Shown: in pieces, positions 15,948 to 23,058 of the stretch | Layout of the letters: every line of letters begins with the position of its first letter | Position numbering within the stretch: the first letter of the stretch is position 1 | Assembly: GCF_002025255.2 (NCBI RefSeq) | Contig: NZ_CP054587.1 | Location: forward strand, 620,001 to 684,000 | Direction: 5' to 3' | DNA length: 64,000 nucleotides | Source of the DNA: Halolamina sp. CBA1230 | GTDB lineage: Archaea; Halobacteriota; Halobacteria; Halobacteriales; Haloferacaceae | Program-made: the position numbers and the translations under genes | Notes under the pieces: generated by a model | Seen by the model: the letters and a program-made list of their open reading frames with translations, nothing else | Database searches by the model: none | What the model was told of the DNA's origin: nothing

Positions 15948-16163
15948 ATGGCCGACAGACGACTCGACGCTCGCGAGATCGACGGCGAACCGTTCGGCCG
16001 GATCGTCGGCGAACTGGAGACGCTCGGGGAGACCGAACGGCTCGTGCTGGTCAACAGCTTCGAGCCCGAACCGCTGTACGGCGTCCTCGATCGGCGCGGG
16101 TTCGAGCACGAGACCGAACAGGTCGCGGAAAACGAGTGGCGCGTCGTGATCGAACACGCCTGA
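15948..16163 (+). CDS. DUF2249 (TusA-like) protein, copy 2
   Basis: 71 residues: LDAREIDGEPFGRIVGELETLGETERLVLVNSFEPEPLYGVLDRRGFEHETEQ is a full DUF2249 domain with NSFEPEPLY in place of NDHEPKPLF. The basic RHP stretch of copy 1 is absent, so function may differ. Its stop is one nucleotide from that of the convergent copy 3. It has its own dyad box. Confidence 0.85.
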   Translation: MADRRLDAREIDGEPFGRIVGELETLGETERLVLVNSFEPEPLYGVLDRRGFEHETEQVAENEWRVVIEHA

Positions 16164-16164
16164 G

Positions 16165-16437
16165 CTACGCCGGCCAGATCGCGGTGATCGCGGCGTCGCC
16201 GTCCGCGACGGTCTCGTACTCGTACCCCCGGTCCTCGAGCCGCGGGTAGAGATGCTGCGGCCGGCGGTCGTTCGTCTGGACCAACACGGTCTCCTCGTCG
16301 AGTTCGGCCAGCCGTTCGAGTGTCTCTCGGAGGGGTTTCGGCGGCGGGAGGTCGCGGGCGTCGAGGTGGACCTGTTCGTGGCCGACGGGCGCGTCGTCGA
16401 AGCGGTCGTCGAGATCGGGTCGTTCGTCGGCGGCCAT
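16165..16437 (-). CDS. DUF2249 (TusA-like) protein, copy 3
   Basis: 90 residues: an acidic N-terminus of about 22 residues, then LDARDLPPPKPLRETLERLAELDEETVLVQTNDRRPQHLYPRLEDRGYEYET. The PP and TNDRRPQHLY motifs mark DUF2249. The box at 16475-16488 is exactly 38 bp from its ATG. Convergent with copy 2. Confidence 0.85.
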   Translation of the reverse strand: MAADERPDLDDRFDDAPVGHEQVHLDARDLPPPKPLRETLERLAELDEETVLVQTNDRRPQHLYPRLEDRGYEYETVADGDAAITAIWPA

Positions 16438-16474
16438 AGTTGTCGGGAGGAAGCCGCTCCTCGGGAGCGTTCTG

Positions 16475-16488
16475 CCGAACCTGTTCGG
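16475..16488 (-). promoter_or_regulatory. Dyad box before DUF2249 copy 3
   Basis: CCGAACCTGTTCGG has perfect arms and lies 38 bp from the ATG at 16437. It is the right-most box found; the polymerase gene ends 50 bp further on. Confidence 0.75.
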
Positions 16489-16537
16489 GGTCGCCGACGG
16501 CGGGTCGAGACGGCCACCCGTGTCGGACGATACGCGC

Positions 16538-18634
16538 TCAGAACGCCGACAACGACCCGTTCACGCGTTCGGACAACTGCTCCTCGATCTCCTCTCGACG
16601 GAACCCCGCAGGTGCCAGCACCGACTCGGCAGCGCGGCACAGTCGGTCGCGGTAGAACGCGATGTCGTAGCGGTCGGGGTTCTCGTGGAGGAGCGCGACG
16701 CGTGCCCGCCCCGATTTCTCGTCGTCGACGACGACGTACTCGACGGTTTGCCCGGGGTGTTTCTCTAGACCGAGGTCGGCCGCCCGCTCCAGCGCAGCGA
16801 CGTTTTTCGTCGTCTGGGTGTACTCCTCGACGCGCTTCGAGACGCGGTTGGTGATCGCCAGTCGGGCCGGGTCGACGTCGCCCGATCGTAGATCGCGAAC
16901 GAACTCCCGCAGGCTTTCACAGACCGCCTCCGGCGAGCGCGTGCGGCCGAACTCCCGGATCAGTTCGAGTTGGGCGTCCTCGACGAACGGCGGCGTCGAT
17001 CGCTGCCGGGCCTCGATCCCGCGGCGTTTGTAGCTCGATTCGTCGTCGACAGGGTCGCCCGCTCGTTTCCCGAAGTAGCGCGTGAGCGCGCCGGCGCCGT
17101 CGTCGCGCCGGGGACAGAACGCGAGCCAGTCGTAGGCGGCCTCGTACTCCAGCCTGATCCCCGCGTCGTCGGTGATCTCCCGGGCGACGGTTTCGAGGTC
17201 GGTCCCCTCGCGGTCGGGCATCGGTGTCACCCACAGCGAGTCGACGATGCCGTGGACGACGCGCCAGCCGTGGTGCTCGAGCGTCGCCTTGGCGTCGAGC
17301 AGGATCTCCCGCGCGAACGCGTTGATGGCCTCGTGGCACTCGATCCGGCCGAACTTCGCGTTCGAGAACCCCTGGTAGCCGAAACAGGAGACGAGGATCC
17401 ACTTGATCGCCGCCGCGGCGCCCTCGCGGCCGTCGTCGCCTCGACCGAGTCGACGCTTGAACTCGTCGCGGTCGTCGATCAACGGCTGGAGCACGTCCGG
17501 GAGGTAGCCGTCGTCGGGGCAGATGCCGTACCCCAGCTCCGGCACGTCCTCGCGTTCGGGGTGGCAGTCACAGCAGACGGTCTCGGGCGAGATGTTCCTC
17601 GTACACATGATGTTGGGGTAGAGGCTCGAGAAGTCGAGTTCGTGGACGTTCTCGTGGACGCCGACGTCCGGCGATAACGTGAAGCCGCCGCGGTCGGCCG
17701 TCTCGAGCGTGCTGGCGGGCTTGAACCGCTCGGCCCGCCACGAGCGCCAGGGGACGAGCACGTCGCGGGACAGCGCCTCGCGGATCTGGATCGCGGTGAG
17801 CACGTTGCCGATGCTCGCCCACGCCGCTTCCTGCAGGGGTTTGTGCGAGCGCTCCACGAGATAGCGGACCCCGTCGAGGTCGGTCTCCCGCAGGAAGAAG
17901 GAGTTCGAGGCGTCGACGATCGGCCGCCCCGGAACCGCGTACCGCGCCGGCGAGTGGCCGACCGTCCCGTAGCTCTCGTACGTGCTCGCGGCTGCGAGCT
18001 GAGTGTATCCGGGTTCGCGACCGAGTCGGAGATCCTCCTCGACCGCGTCGAACAGTTCGGGGAGTAGCTCCGCCGTCGAGACGCGCAACACGTCCGGCTC
18101 CGTCCTCCGGATCAGCGACTCCACGTCGCGGGCGATATCGGCCGGCGCGTCCGCGAAGGCGTGTGTCTCACCGCTCGGCGTCGTCGCGGTCACGGACTCC
18201 AGTCCCGAACCGGCGATCGGCGGCGCCGCGAGTTCCAGCACGGTCGGATCGCGCGTCGGCGTCGGCTCGGTCCCCGTCTCGACGCAGTAGCGGAACTGCC
18301 GGGAGAGGTCGACGTTGAAGCAGCGATAGGTGCCGGGCCGGCCGACCTTCGTGATCGTCGACGCCAGCCGGGAGACGGCGTCGGGTGTCGTCATCTCGAC
18401 GGCGAGCATCTCCGTCGCGTCGTGGCGCCAGCCGGGGCGGTGGTGCTCGCGCTCGACCGCCGCCACCTCGGGATGCGGGCGAACGGCGTCGGCGACCTCC
18501 GCGAGCGAGCCGTCCGCGGTCGCGCGGACGTAGAACCGCGGGCGGTAGGGCCGCTCCTCGCGTTCGACGCCCGCGTCGGTCAGCGACCACTCCACGGCCG
18601 TCTCGGGTTCGGGGAAGTCGATGCAGTAGGTCAT
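16538..18634 (-). CDS. polB2: B-family DNA polymerase, PolB2 type with altered catalytic motif
   Basis: 698 residues. Motif A is intact (LDFSSLYPNI, Asp at residue 334) and motif B keeps its Lys (AIKWILVSCFGY). Motif C, usually YGDTDS, reads HGIVDS (residues 461-466), so the first catalytic Asp is Ile. The exonuclease DxE motif is not recognisable (LAVEMTT at its expected place). PolB2 proteins are a known archaeal group with eroded active sites. A structural or translesion role is more likely than replicative synthesis. It starts at ATG 18634, overlapping the small upstream gene by 4 bp. Confidence 0.9.
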   Translation of the reverse strand: MTYCIDFPEPETAVEWSLTDAGVEREERPYRPRFYVRATADGSLAEVADAVRPHPEVAAVEREHHRPGWRHDATEMLAVEMTTPDAVSRLASTITKVGRPGTYRCFNVDLSRQFRYCVETGTEPTPTRDPTVLELAAPPIAGSGLESVTATTPSGETHAFADAPADIARDVESLIRRTEPDVLRVSTAELLPELFDAVEEDLRLGREPGYTQLAAASTYESYGTVGHSPARYAVPGRPIVDASNSFFLRETDLDGVRYLVERSHKPLQEAAWASIGNVLTAIQIREALSRDVLVPWRSWRAERFKPASTLETADRGGFTLSPDVGVHENVHELDFSSLYPNIMCTRNISPETVCCDCHPEREDVPELGYGICPDDGYLPDVLQPLIDDRDEFKRRLGRGDDGREGAAAAIKWILVSCFGYQGFSNAKFGRIECHEAINAFAREILLDAKATLEHHGWRVVHGIVDSLWVTPMPDREGTDLETVAREITDDAGIRLEYEAAYDWLAFCPRRDDGAGALTRYFGKRAGDPVDDESSYKRRGIEARQRSTPPFVEDAQLELIREFGRTRSPEAVCESLREFVRDLRSGDVDPARLAITNRVSKRVEEYTQTTKNVAALERAADLGLEKHPGQTVEYVVVDDEKSGRARVALLHENPDRYDIAFYRDRLCRAAESVLAPAGFRREEIEEQLSERVNGSLSAF

Positions 18635-18876
18635 TCTCCCAACTCGGCTTCGAGCGCGGCGATCCGGCGCTCCTGGGCGAGCAGGACCGAGACGAGCACG
18701 AGATCCAGCGTGCGCTCCCGGTTCTGGTACCCTGCCGCGTCGGCGTAGTCGGCGGCGTGCTCCCAGAGCCGGTCGAAGTGCTCCTGGTCGCGGCGGCGCA
18801 GCGCCCGGCGGTAATCGCCCCACTGCGACTCCAGATGGCGCAGGCTGTCGCGGTGCGTGGGGTTAGACCGCCCCAC
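18631..18876 (-). CDS. Small helical protein linked to PolB2
   Basis: 81 residues, highly charged and mostly helical: SLRHLESQWGDYRRALRRRDQEHFDRLWEHAADYADAAGYQNRERTLDLVLVSVLLAQERRIAALEAELGE, ending in a coiled-coil-like segment. It overlaps the RecA-like gene by 14 bp and polB2 by 4 bp, so the three are one translational unit. No known motif; it may bridge the RecA-like protein and the polymerase. Confidence 0.8.
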   Translation of the reverse strand: MGRSNPTHRDSLRHLESQWGDYRRALRRRDQEHFDRLWEHAADYADAAGYQNRERTLDLVLVSVLLAQERRIAALEAELGE

Positions 18877-19555
18877 TGGCGAACACCTCCCCGGGGAGGG
18901 TGGCCGTGTCGTGGAGCGGCTGGCGCGCCTCGAGCACCTGCTGCCAGAACGCGAGGGTGGTCTGCACCCAGCCGTCCTCGCGTTCGTACACCAGCGTCTC
19001 GAACCCGTCGCCCTCGAATCGCGGCCCCATCTCGGTGTCCCGGACGGTCAGCGTCGACGATGCCGCGGCCGCGACGGGGTCGCTGAACGCGTCCGCCCGC
19101 GAGCGAGTACAGAGGACTGGAAGCTCGTACTCGCGGGCAACGGCGGCGACCTGCGCCAGCGCCCGAACGAGCAGCTCCCGGCCGTCGGTGCCCTGCACGT
19201 CGTCGCCGCGGTACTGCGCGTCGATATCGGGCAGGACGATCACCGCGGTGTCGCCGTCGACGTGGGCCGCGAGGTCGTCGAGCAGCGCGGTGTGCTGGTA
19301 CGGCGTGAACCCGCGGGCGACGTCGACGCGGTCCAGTACGCGCCGGTCGGGCGCGATCTCGGCCAGCGTCTCGGTGGTGCAGTAGCGCCCGGTGCCGACC
19401 CAGACGCCACGCCCGCACTCCAGCAGCACGCGGTCGACCAGCAGCGTCTGCAGCGGGAGTCGCGGGTCGCCGTCGGTCTCGAGCAGCGTGATCCCGCTGT
19501 CGAGCGTGGGCAGGTCGGGAATGGTGAGTGTTTGGCTGTCAGTTTGGGTGGGCAT
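18863..19555 (-). CDS. RecA/RadA-superfamily protein without a P-loop, PolB2 cluster
   Basis: 230 residues. Order of elements resembles a RecA/KaiC core. A Walker A position reads GDPRLPLQTLL instead of GxxxxGKT. A strand-aspartate segment AVIVLPDIDAQYRGDD sits at the Walker B position. RELLVRALAQVAAVAREYELPVLCTRSRA matches the sensor-like helix-strand of RadA paralogues. ATP hydrolysis is therefore doubtful. Together with the eroded polymerase this looks like an archaeal counterpart of the ImuA-type partner of bacterial mutagenic polymerases (inference). Starts at ATG 19555. Confidence 0.7.
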   Translation of the reverse strand: MPTQTDSQTLTIPDLPTLDSGITLLETDGDPRLPLQTLLVDRVLLECGRGVWVGTGRYCTTETLAEIAPDRRVLDRVDVARGFTPYQHTALLDDLAAHVDGDTAVIVLPDIDAQYRGDDVQGTDGRELLVRALAQVAAVAREYELPVLCTRSRADAFSDPVAAAASSTLTVRDTEMGPRFEGDGFETLVYEREDGWVQTTLAFWQQVLEARQPLHDTATLPGEVFASGAV

Positions 19556-19721
19556 GCTTCTCCGTTCTCGGACTGGCGGCATGAGTGTCGGCCGAGGGGT
19601 TCCGGAGGGTTCCGGGTGTGGAGGAATCAGGGGAGGGGAGTGGAGTTGGGAGTTTCCGGTGGGTGTTCCGGGGAGTGTGCGGCGGCGGGCGACGAGCGAG
19701 CACGCGTCACCACTTTTCGTT

Positions 19722-20678
19722 TCACTCGACGGAGACTTGGGGGTCGAGATAGCCGTACAGCACGTCTTGGAGGAAGCTCCCGGCGATCCCGAGGAACACG
19801 ATCACGAGCGTCGACCAGGTGACCAGCGACATGTCGCCCTGATCGACCGCCACCAGGCTCGCGCGTGCCAGCCCGTCGATCGGGAGGATCTCCTCGATCA
19901 CGTAGATGTTCAACACCAGCACCGCCAGCAGCTCCGTCAGCGACAGCGAGACGATCGGCAGCGCCGCGTTCCGGAGCACGTGCCGCACGAGCGTAAGCCG
20001 GGAGATCCCCTTCGCCCGCAGCATCTTCACGAACTCCCGGCCCGTCTGATCCAGCACGGCCGAGCGACTGAACCGGAGCTGGCCAGCCAGCAGGCTCACC
20101 GCGACCGTGAAGGCAGCGATCACCTGCGGGTGGACGGACAGCCCGCCAGCAGCGGACTGACCGCCACGAGCCGGAGAGACGACGGCGAGAACGTACGTGA
20201 TCACCATGAACACCGGAACACCGAGCAGCGCGTACGTGCTCAGTCGTGCACTCCAGTCGACGGCCCCGTCCTTCTCGAACGCCGCCAGCACGCCCAGCGG
20301 CACTCCCAGGGCGATGGCGATGACCACGCCCGGGAGGACGTACTCGAGCGTCGTCACCACCCGCCCGTCGAGCACGGCCGCGACCGGTTCGCCGTACGCG
20401 ACCGATTGCCCCCACTCCAGCGTGGTGAGGTCGACGAGATAGTGGAGGTAGCGCTCGTAGAGAGGCTCGTCCAGCCCGCGCTGGGCGACGAACGACTGCC
20501 GGAAGCGTTCGACCTCCTGTTCGGTCGCCTTCGCCCACGGCGACCGCAGGAACGCGAGCTGTTGCCGGAAGATGAACCGTATCTGCAGAACGATGAACGC
20601 GAACATCGCCGTCGCGGCCGCGTACACCGAGAGGACGGCGAACGCGAACCGCCGGAGGAGGTAGCTGACGTAGCTCAT
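19722..20678 (-). CDS. Orphan DppB-type ABC transporter permease
   Basis: 318 residues with six helices and the binding-protein-dependent transport signature near GREFVKMLRAKGISRLTLVRHVLRNAALP. It resembles the first permease of peptide/nickel ABC importers, but no substrate-binding protein, second permease or ATPase adjoins it. It may borrow partners from another locus or be a relic still open. The loop after helix 1 contains a long basic-acidic stretch (FRQQLAFLRSPWAKATEQEVERF). Confidence 0.85.
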   Translation of the reverse strand: MSYVSYLLRRFAFAVLSVYAAATAMFAFIVLQIRFIFRQQLAFLRSPWAKATEQEVERFRQSFVAQRGLDEPLYERYLHYLVDLTTLEWGQSVAYGEPVAAVLDGRVVTTLEYVLPGVVIAIALGVPLGVLAAFEKDGAVDWSARLSTYALLGVPVFMVITYVLAVVSPARGGQSAAGGLSVHPQVIAAFTVAVSLLAGQLRFSRSAVLDQTGREFVKMLRAKGISRLTLVRHVLRNAALPIVSLSLTELLAVLVLNIYVIEEILPIDGLARASLVAVDQGDMSLVTWSTLVIVFLGIAGSFLQDVLYGYLDPQVSVE

Positions 20679-20984
20679 GGAGGGTTATCCGACCACTGGT
20701 CGATCGACCGGGACGACATCGTCTTCATCACCATCAGAAAGTCTTATAAATTTTCCTGATAGTTACAGCGTAGTGGTCAGAACCTCGGTTTCCGTGCATC
20801 AACTGGGGTTCTGCGCGAGATGAAGGCTGTCGACGCAGCCAACGCTCGACAGGTGAGCGCCGGCAAGAAAGTGGGAACGGAGGGATTGTGAACCACGAGA
20901 ACTCGCTGACGCTCGTTCTCTGGGTTCAAATCCTCCGATCGATCACTGAGCAGCCGCTCGCGACCGTTGCTCGCGGCAGAGAAG
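20679..20984. other. Intergenic region with tRNA-derived repeats
   Basis: No gene is supported. The AT-rich TTATAAATTTT at 20744-20754 can serve as a TATA element for the permease (leader about 45 nt) or, read the other way, for a plus-strand transcript. The hairpin CTGTCGA...TCGACAG lies at 20827-20852, followed by the tRNA-like duplication and hairpin described at 20869-20937. Confidence 0.5.
20869..20937. repeat. Partial copy of the tRNA-Trp 3' end forming a foldback
   Basis: 20869-20887 is identical over 19 bp to the 3' end of the tRNA-Trp gene (20982-21000) in the same orientation. From 20878 to 20937 the sequence folds back: CGGAGGGATTGTGAACC pairs with GGGTTCAAATCCTCCG, and GAGAAC (20897-20902) with GTTCTC (20915-20920). 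Such 3' tRNA copies usually mark integration sites of mobile elements; here only about 115 bp separates the copies. Confidence 0.65.
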
Positions 20985-21160
20985 TGGGAACGGAGGGATT
21001 TGAACCCCCGATCGACTGATATCTCCGGTGCGCCTCGGTCCTCCAGAGGGTCGTCGTCGCCAGCGATGATCAGTCGCCGACTCGGTATATCAGTCTGGAG
21101 TTCGTCACCGGGCGCGTGGCCTCTGGAGTCAGTCGCCATCCCGGGCTTGGCCACGTTCCC
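20985..21160 (-). tRNA. tRNA-Trp (anticodon CCA) with an intron of about 102 nt
   Basis: Acceptor strands GGGAACG (21160-21154) and CGTTCCC (20992-20986) pair over 7 bp, with A73 at 20985. The D-arm is GCCAAGCCCGGGATGGC, the anticodon stem ACTGA/TCAGT, the loop CTCCAGA with CCA, and the T-loop TTCAAAT. Exon 1 is about 21160-21123 and exon 2 about 21020-20985, placing the intron at canonical position 37/38. Flanking helices suit a bulge-helix-bulge splice site. Haloarchaeal Trp introns are known to contain a C/D-box methylation guide; GTGACGA and CTGA elements are visible here. Confidence 0.93.
21021..21122 (-). ncRNA. tRNA-Trp intron, probable C/D-box guide RNA
   Basis: The 102-nt intron contains GTGACGA (box C-like) followed by ACTCCAGACTGA, in which CTGA is box-D'-like and the preceding bases repeat the anticodon-loop region. 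Known haloarchaeal pre-tRNA-Trp introns direct 2'-O-methylation of residues 34 and 39. The assignment here is by analogy. Confidence 0.6.
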
Positions 21161-21173
21161 TTGCACACTTCGC

Positions 21174-21190
21174 TACACCGCTTCGGTGTA
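21174..21190 (-). promoter_or_regulatory. Inverted repeat in the tRNA-Trp promoter
   Basis: TACACCG-CTT-CGGTGTA is a perfect 7-bp inverted repeat 14-30 bp upstream of the tRNA 5' end. It overlaps the TATA-like TTTACA on the minus strand. Confidence 0.45.
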
Positions 21191-21208
21191 AAGGGATTTC
21201 GATCCGAT

Positions 21209-21433
21209 TCAGTCCCGGTCGACCTCGGCCCAGTCACACTCCTGGCATTTGTATGCGGTCACGAACTCCGTGACGCTGGGCATGTAGCCGACGCTGATCA
21301 CGTCGCCGCCACACTCCGGGCAGTCCCGGTCGGCGTCCTCGATGGGCTCGGCCTCCAGCACGTCGTCGCCCTCTACCTGTTCGGCCAGCGACTCGGGCGT
21401 CACCATCCGCCCCTGCACGACGCGGTTGCTCAT
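21209..21433 (-). CDS. Small zinc-ribbon protein (DUF5795 type)
   Basis: 74 residues: an acidic N-terminal part and a C-terminal zinc ribbon CPECGG...CQECDW (residues about 38-67) with four Cys in two CxxC pairs. The start MSNRVVQGRMVTPESLAEQVEG is typical of a conserved haloarchaeal family I recall as DUF5795. Function unknown; zinc micro-proteins of this kind are common in haloarchaea. Confidence 0.85.
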   Translation of the reverse strand: MSNRVVQGRMVTPESLAEQVEGDDVLEAEPIEDADRDCPECGGDVISVGYMPSVTEFVTAYKCQECDWAEVDRD

Positions 21434-21549
21434 GTGCCATGCCTGGGACCCCGGGCCCGTAAGCCCTGTCGGTCCGCCACGGGCGACAACCACCCTCACA
21501 GTCCCGACAGGTCCACAGGGTTTTTGCGCTCCACCCCCTCGGGCCAGGT

Positions 21550-21735
21550 ATGGGGTTTGGATCGTACGACGAATCCGAGCAGGAGAACAAGAACCAGGAC
21601 ACCGACGAGCAGGCCGAGGGCGTCGACGTGGACGGGGGCGAGGAGGGCGACCTCTCCTTCGAGTCCACCGAGTCGACCGACGAACTGGTCGGCAAGCTCG
21701 ACGAGATGCGCGACGACGAAGACGACGACGAGTAA
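21550..21735 (+). CDS. Small acidic protein (DUF5786 type)
   Basis: 61 residues, extremely acidic. Its N-terminal motif MGFGSYDESEQ is characteristic of a conserved haloarchaeal family I recall as DUF5786. The C-terminal helix (STDELVGKLDEMRDD) is the only predicted structure. Function unknown. Confidence 0.88.
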   Translation: MGFGSYDESEQENKNQDTDEQAEGVDVDGGEEGDLSFESTESTDELVGKLDEMRDDEDDDE

Positions 21736-21799
21736 GGCCCGTGACCCCCACGTCGCGAGCCCCCCTTCGTTCTTGAACGAACGAGCCAACAGCCGCGGC

Positions 21800-22993
21800 T
21801 CAGAGACGCTTCAGTAGCTCGCCGAACTCCCCAGTGTCGTCCATCTCCTTCCGGAGCACGCCCAGCGCGTGCCGGAGCGAGCCGTGTTCCGCGAGGTAGG
21901 TGATCCCCACCGCCGACTTGAGCGCGTTGGCAGTGCTGCCCGTCAACACCGTCGGCCCGATCTGTGCGACCGCGTCGTCGCCGACCGAGATCAGCCAGCC
22001 CGGGCTCTCCCAGTGCCACTGCGCGAGGTCGACGAACCCGCCGTCGGCGGTCGCCGCGGCGACGACGTTCCGCGCGGCGGTCTCGGCGGCCCGCACCGCC
22101 GCGGACGCGCTCGCGGGCACCGGCTCGCCGTCGGCGTCGACGATCCGCACCGCGTCACCCAGCGCGAACGTCCGCTCGTCGAGGCGGAGATCCCCCCGCA
22201 CCTGCGGGCGCTCGCCGCCCATCGCCCCGTTGCCGCGGATCCCGCCGGTCCAGACGAACTGGTCGTAGTCGATAGCCGCGCCGTCCGCGACCGTTATCGT
22301 CGCCTCGTCGGCCGCAGTCACGGTCGCCCCGGTCCGCACGTCCACGTTCTGGGCGTCGAGGCGCTCCCGGGTCGCCGTCTGGAACTGCTCCGGGAAGCCG
22401 GGCGCGACGGTCTCCTCCTGTTCGAGCAGCACGATCTCCACGCTCTCGGCCACCTCGCGCTCGCGGGCCATGACCGCCAGTTCGCCGGCGACCTGCACGC
22501 CCGAGAGCCCCGCGCCGCCGACGACCACCGTTCCCGTTCGCTCGGTGTTCGCGACGGGGTCCTCGTGGCCGAACTCGTCGACCACCGCCTCGAACTCCCG
22601 GCGGATCTCGGCGGCGTGTTCCAGCCGCTTCAGCGGCGTCGCGTGTGCCTCGACGCCCGGGACGTCGTAGAACGCCGTCTCAGCACCCAACGCGACCACG
22701 CAGTAGTCGTAGTCGAGCGTGTCGCCGTCGGCCAGCGAGACGGTCCGAGACTCGCGATCGACCCCGGTCACTTCACCCTCCCGCAGCGCCGCGCGGTCGA
22801 GGATCTCCGCCAGCGGGACCGATATCTCGTCGACGTAGTCGGGGTCCCGGACCGCCCGGTGGAGTTCATGCTGGACCAGGTGGCTCCCCGTGTCATCGAC
22901 CAGCGTGAGCGTCGCCGACGCCGGGAGCCGCCGCTCCAGTTTGCGTGTCACCGTGAGGCCGGCGTAGCCGCCACCGAGCACCAGAACGTCCAT
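21800..22993 (-). CDS. FAD-dependent NADH dehydrogenase-like oxidoreductase (NDH-2 family)
   Basis: 397 residues. The FAD-binding GGGYAGLT is at residues 7-14 (MDVLVLGGGYAGLT). A second dinucleotide fold VVVGGAGLSGVQVAGELA is near residue 155. A flavin-contact motif ERTFALGDAVRI lies near residue 285. The layout fits type II NADH:quinone or similar pyridine-nucleotide-disulphide oxidoreductases, acting at the membrane face. No CxxC. A short amphipathic C-terminus (GVLRKEMDDTGEFGELLKRL) may touch the membrane. Substrate not certain. Confidence 0.85.
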   Translation of the reverse strand: MDVLVLGGGYAGLTVTRKLERRLPASATLTLVDDTGSHLVQHELHRAVRDPDYVDEISVPLAEILDRAALREGEVTGVDRESRTVSLADGDTLDYDYCVVALGAETAFYDVPGVEAHATPLKRLEHAAEIRREFEAVVDEFGHEDPVANTERTGTVVVGGAGLSGVQVAGELAVMAREREVAESVEIVLLEQEETVAPGFPEQFQTATRERLDAQNVDVRTGATVTAADEATITVADGAAIDYDQFVWTGGIRGNGAMGGERPQVRGDLRLDERTFALGDAVRIVDADGEPVPASASAAVRAAETAARNVVAAATADGGFVDLAQWHWESPGWLISVGDDAVAQIGPTVLTGSTANALKSAVGITYLAEHGSLRHALGVLRKEMDDTGEFGELLKRL

Positions 22994-23058
22994 AGCCGCT
23001 GTTGGGTCCACGACGACAAAACGGTGTCCGCCCCGGAACTGCGACGCCCGAGTCGCCG

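Noticed and set aside
20820-20890. 23-codon frame MKAVDAANARQVSAGKK before the tRNA copy
   Set aside because: Too short, ends inside the tRNA-derived repeat and has no promoter of its own.
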